Assembly: GCA_030950865.1 (NCBI GenBank)
Contig: JAUZQR010000096.1
Location: 1-6,707, forward strand
Direction: 5' to 3'
DNA: 6,707 nucleotides
Origin: Mariprofundaceae bacterium
Lineage (GTDB): Bacteria > Pseudomonadota > Zetaproteobacteria > Mariprofundales > Mariprofundaceae
Below the pieces are notes generated by a model. That model was not told where the DNA came from. It made no database searches and saw nothing but the letters and a program-made list of their open reading frames with translations. Made by a program: the position numbers and the translations under genes. Shown piece by piece: positions 6,249 to 6,707 of this stretch. Numbering within the stretch: the stretch's first letter is position 1; each line of letters begins with the position of its first letter.

Positions 6249-6707
6249 CTACTTGAATTCCAAATGCGTTTCTATCCTATCATAAAAGGCACTTGTGATT
6301 TTTTTTGTGACTTGATTCAACAGCTTATTGCGCACTTGCGTTTCAGACGGTATTTGATGCTCAGCCTTGCGCTCTAGCTGACGTTGCAGGCGCATATACA
6401 CCAAGGCTTCTCTTACTTTTTTATCTAGCAGGTCTTCTACTGCATCTTCATCATTGATAGCTTCTGGGCTTGTAAAATCTAAGTCTTCTCGTTCATATAC
6501 TTCTTCTTCAAATGAGTCAGACCACACCACCTCACCTGTATTCTTGCGCACCAATAATACACGCACATGCATACTAGCCCTACGGGTGGCATCACCATAT
6601 TGCCGATGACGCTCTTCATCATAGCTTCCCCACTCAACCTTTCCTGCCCCCATTATCCAAGAAAGCACTTGTCCTTGCATGATTAAGCCATTGTTCGGCA
6701 AACTATC
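6249..6707 (-). CDS. C-terminal part of an unassigned protein, possibly a CsgG/LpoB-like lipoprotein
   Basis: The frame is open from the right edge to a TAG at 6251-6249, followed at once by a second in-frame TAG, and gives 152 residues. It probably continues beyond the window, because the visible part begins inside what looks like a folded domain and no ribosome site precedes the in-frame TTG at 6701 or ATG at 6680. The first half looks like beta-strand protein: IMQGQVLSWIMGAG, then RASMHVRVLLV and NTGEVVWSDSFEEEV. Alternating strands ending in TGEVVWS recall small periplasmic lipoproteins of the CsgG, LpoB or DUF799 kind, but this is only a resemblance. The second half is acidic (a DEDAVEDLLDKKV stretch), then a charged, probably helical tail with RLQRQLERK. 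Any signal peptide or lipobox would lie outside. It is convergent to the cob operon, so no role in cobalamin synthesis is implied. Confidence 0.7.
   Translation of the reverse strand, partial: DSLPNNGLIMQGQVLSWIMGAGKVEWGSYDEERHRQYGDATRRASMHVRVLLVRKNTGEVVWSDSFEEEVYEREDLDFTSPEAINDEDAVEDLLDKKVREALVYMRLQRQLERKAEHQIPSETQVRNKLLNQVTKKITSAFYDRIETHLEFK

Noticed and set aside
6293..6310. Two ttgtga copies as a possible CRP- or FNR-type site
   Set aside because: They are direct, not inverted, repeats around a T-run, and lie inside the 3' end of a gene.
6159..6377. + strand ORF of 72 codons over the cobS end and the convergent gene
   Set aside because: It starts inside cobS, crosses the likely terminator and is antisense to the - strand gene; no ribosome site or domain.

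Overview
The window holds the late part of a cobalamin (vitamin B12) biosynthesis operon, seven genes on the + strand, followed by the 3' part of one convergent gene on the - strand. The gene set and sequence style suggest a Gram-negative, probably proteobacterial, chromosome of moderate GC (mid-40s percent by eye, not counted). The order cbiB, threonine-phosphate decarboxylase, kinase, cobT, phosphatase, cobS resembles proteobacterial cob clusters. I cannot name the genus.

Layout. Bases 1-62 are a short leader with a T-rich stretch and a 10-bp tandem repeat ending at the first gene. Then come cobQ (63-1517), cbiB (1514-2389), an L-threonine-O-3-phosphate decarboxylase called cobD in Salmonella and cobC in Pseudomonas (2418-3368), cobU (3359-3877), cobT (3874-4896), the alpha-ribazole phosphatase cobC in Salmonella naming (4913-5509) and cobS (5497-6198). 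Four of the six junctions overlap by 4 to 13 bp and the other two gaps are 28 and 16 bp, so one polycistronic message with translational coupling is likely. A hairpin plus T-run at 6218-6239 probably ends it. From 6249 to the right edge runs the C-terminal part of a gene read leftwards; its N-terminus lies outside the window.

How the genes work together. CobQ amidates adenosylcobyrinic acid a,c-diamide to adenosylcobyric acid. The decarboxylase makes (R)-1-aminopropan-2-ol O-phosphate, which CbiB attaches to give adenosylcobinamide phosphate. CobU activates this to adenosylcobinamide-GDP. CobT makes alpha-ribazole phosphate from a lower-ligand base. CobS joins the two halves, and the phosphatase removes the remaining phosphate. 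This is the whole path from cobyrinic a,c-diamide to cobalamin, except corrinoid adenosylation, lower-ligand base synthesis and supply of threonine phosphate, none of which is encoded here.

The window reads as an ordinary, intact metabolic operon. I see no mobile element, CRISPR, tRNA or rRNA, and no clear new system. The points most worth a second look are the tandem repeat abutting cobQ, the absence of a ribosome binding site for cobQ, and the unassigned convergent gene.
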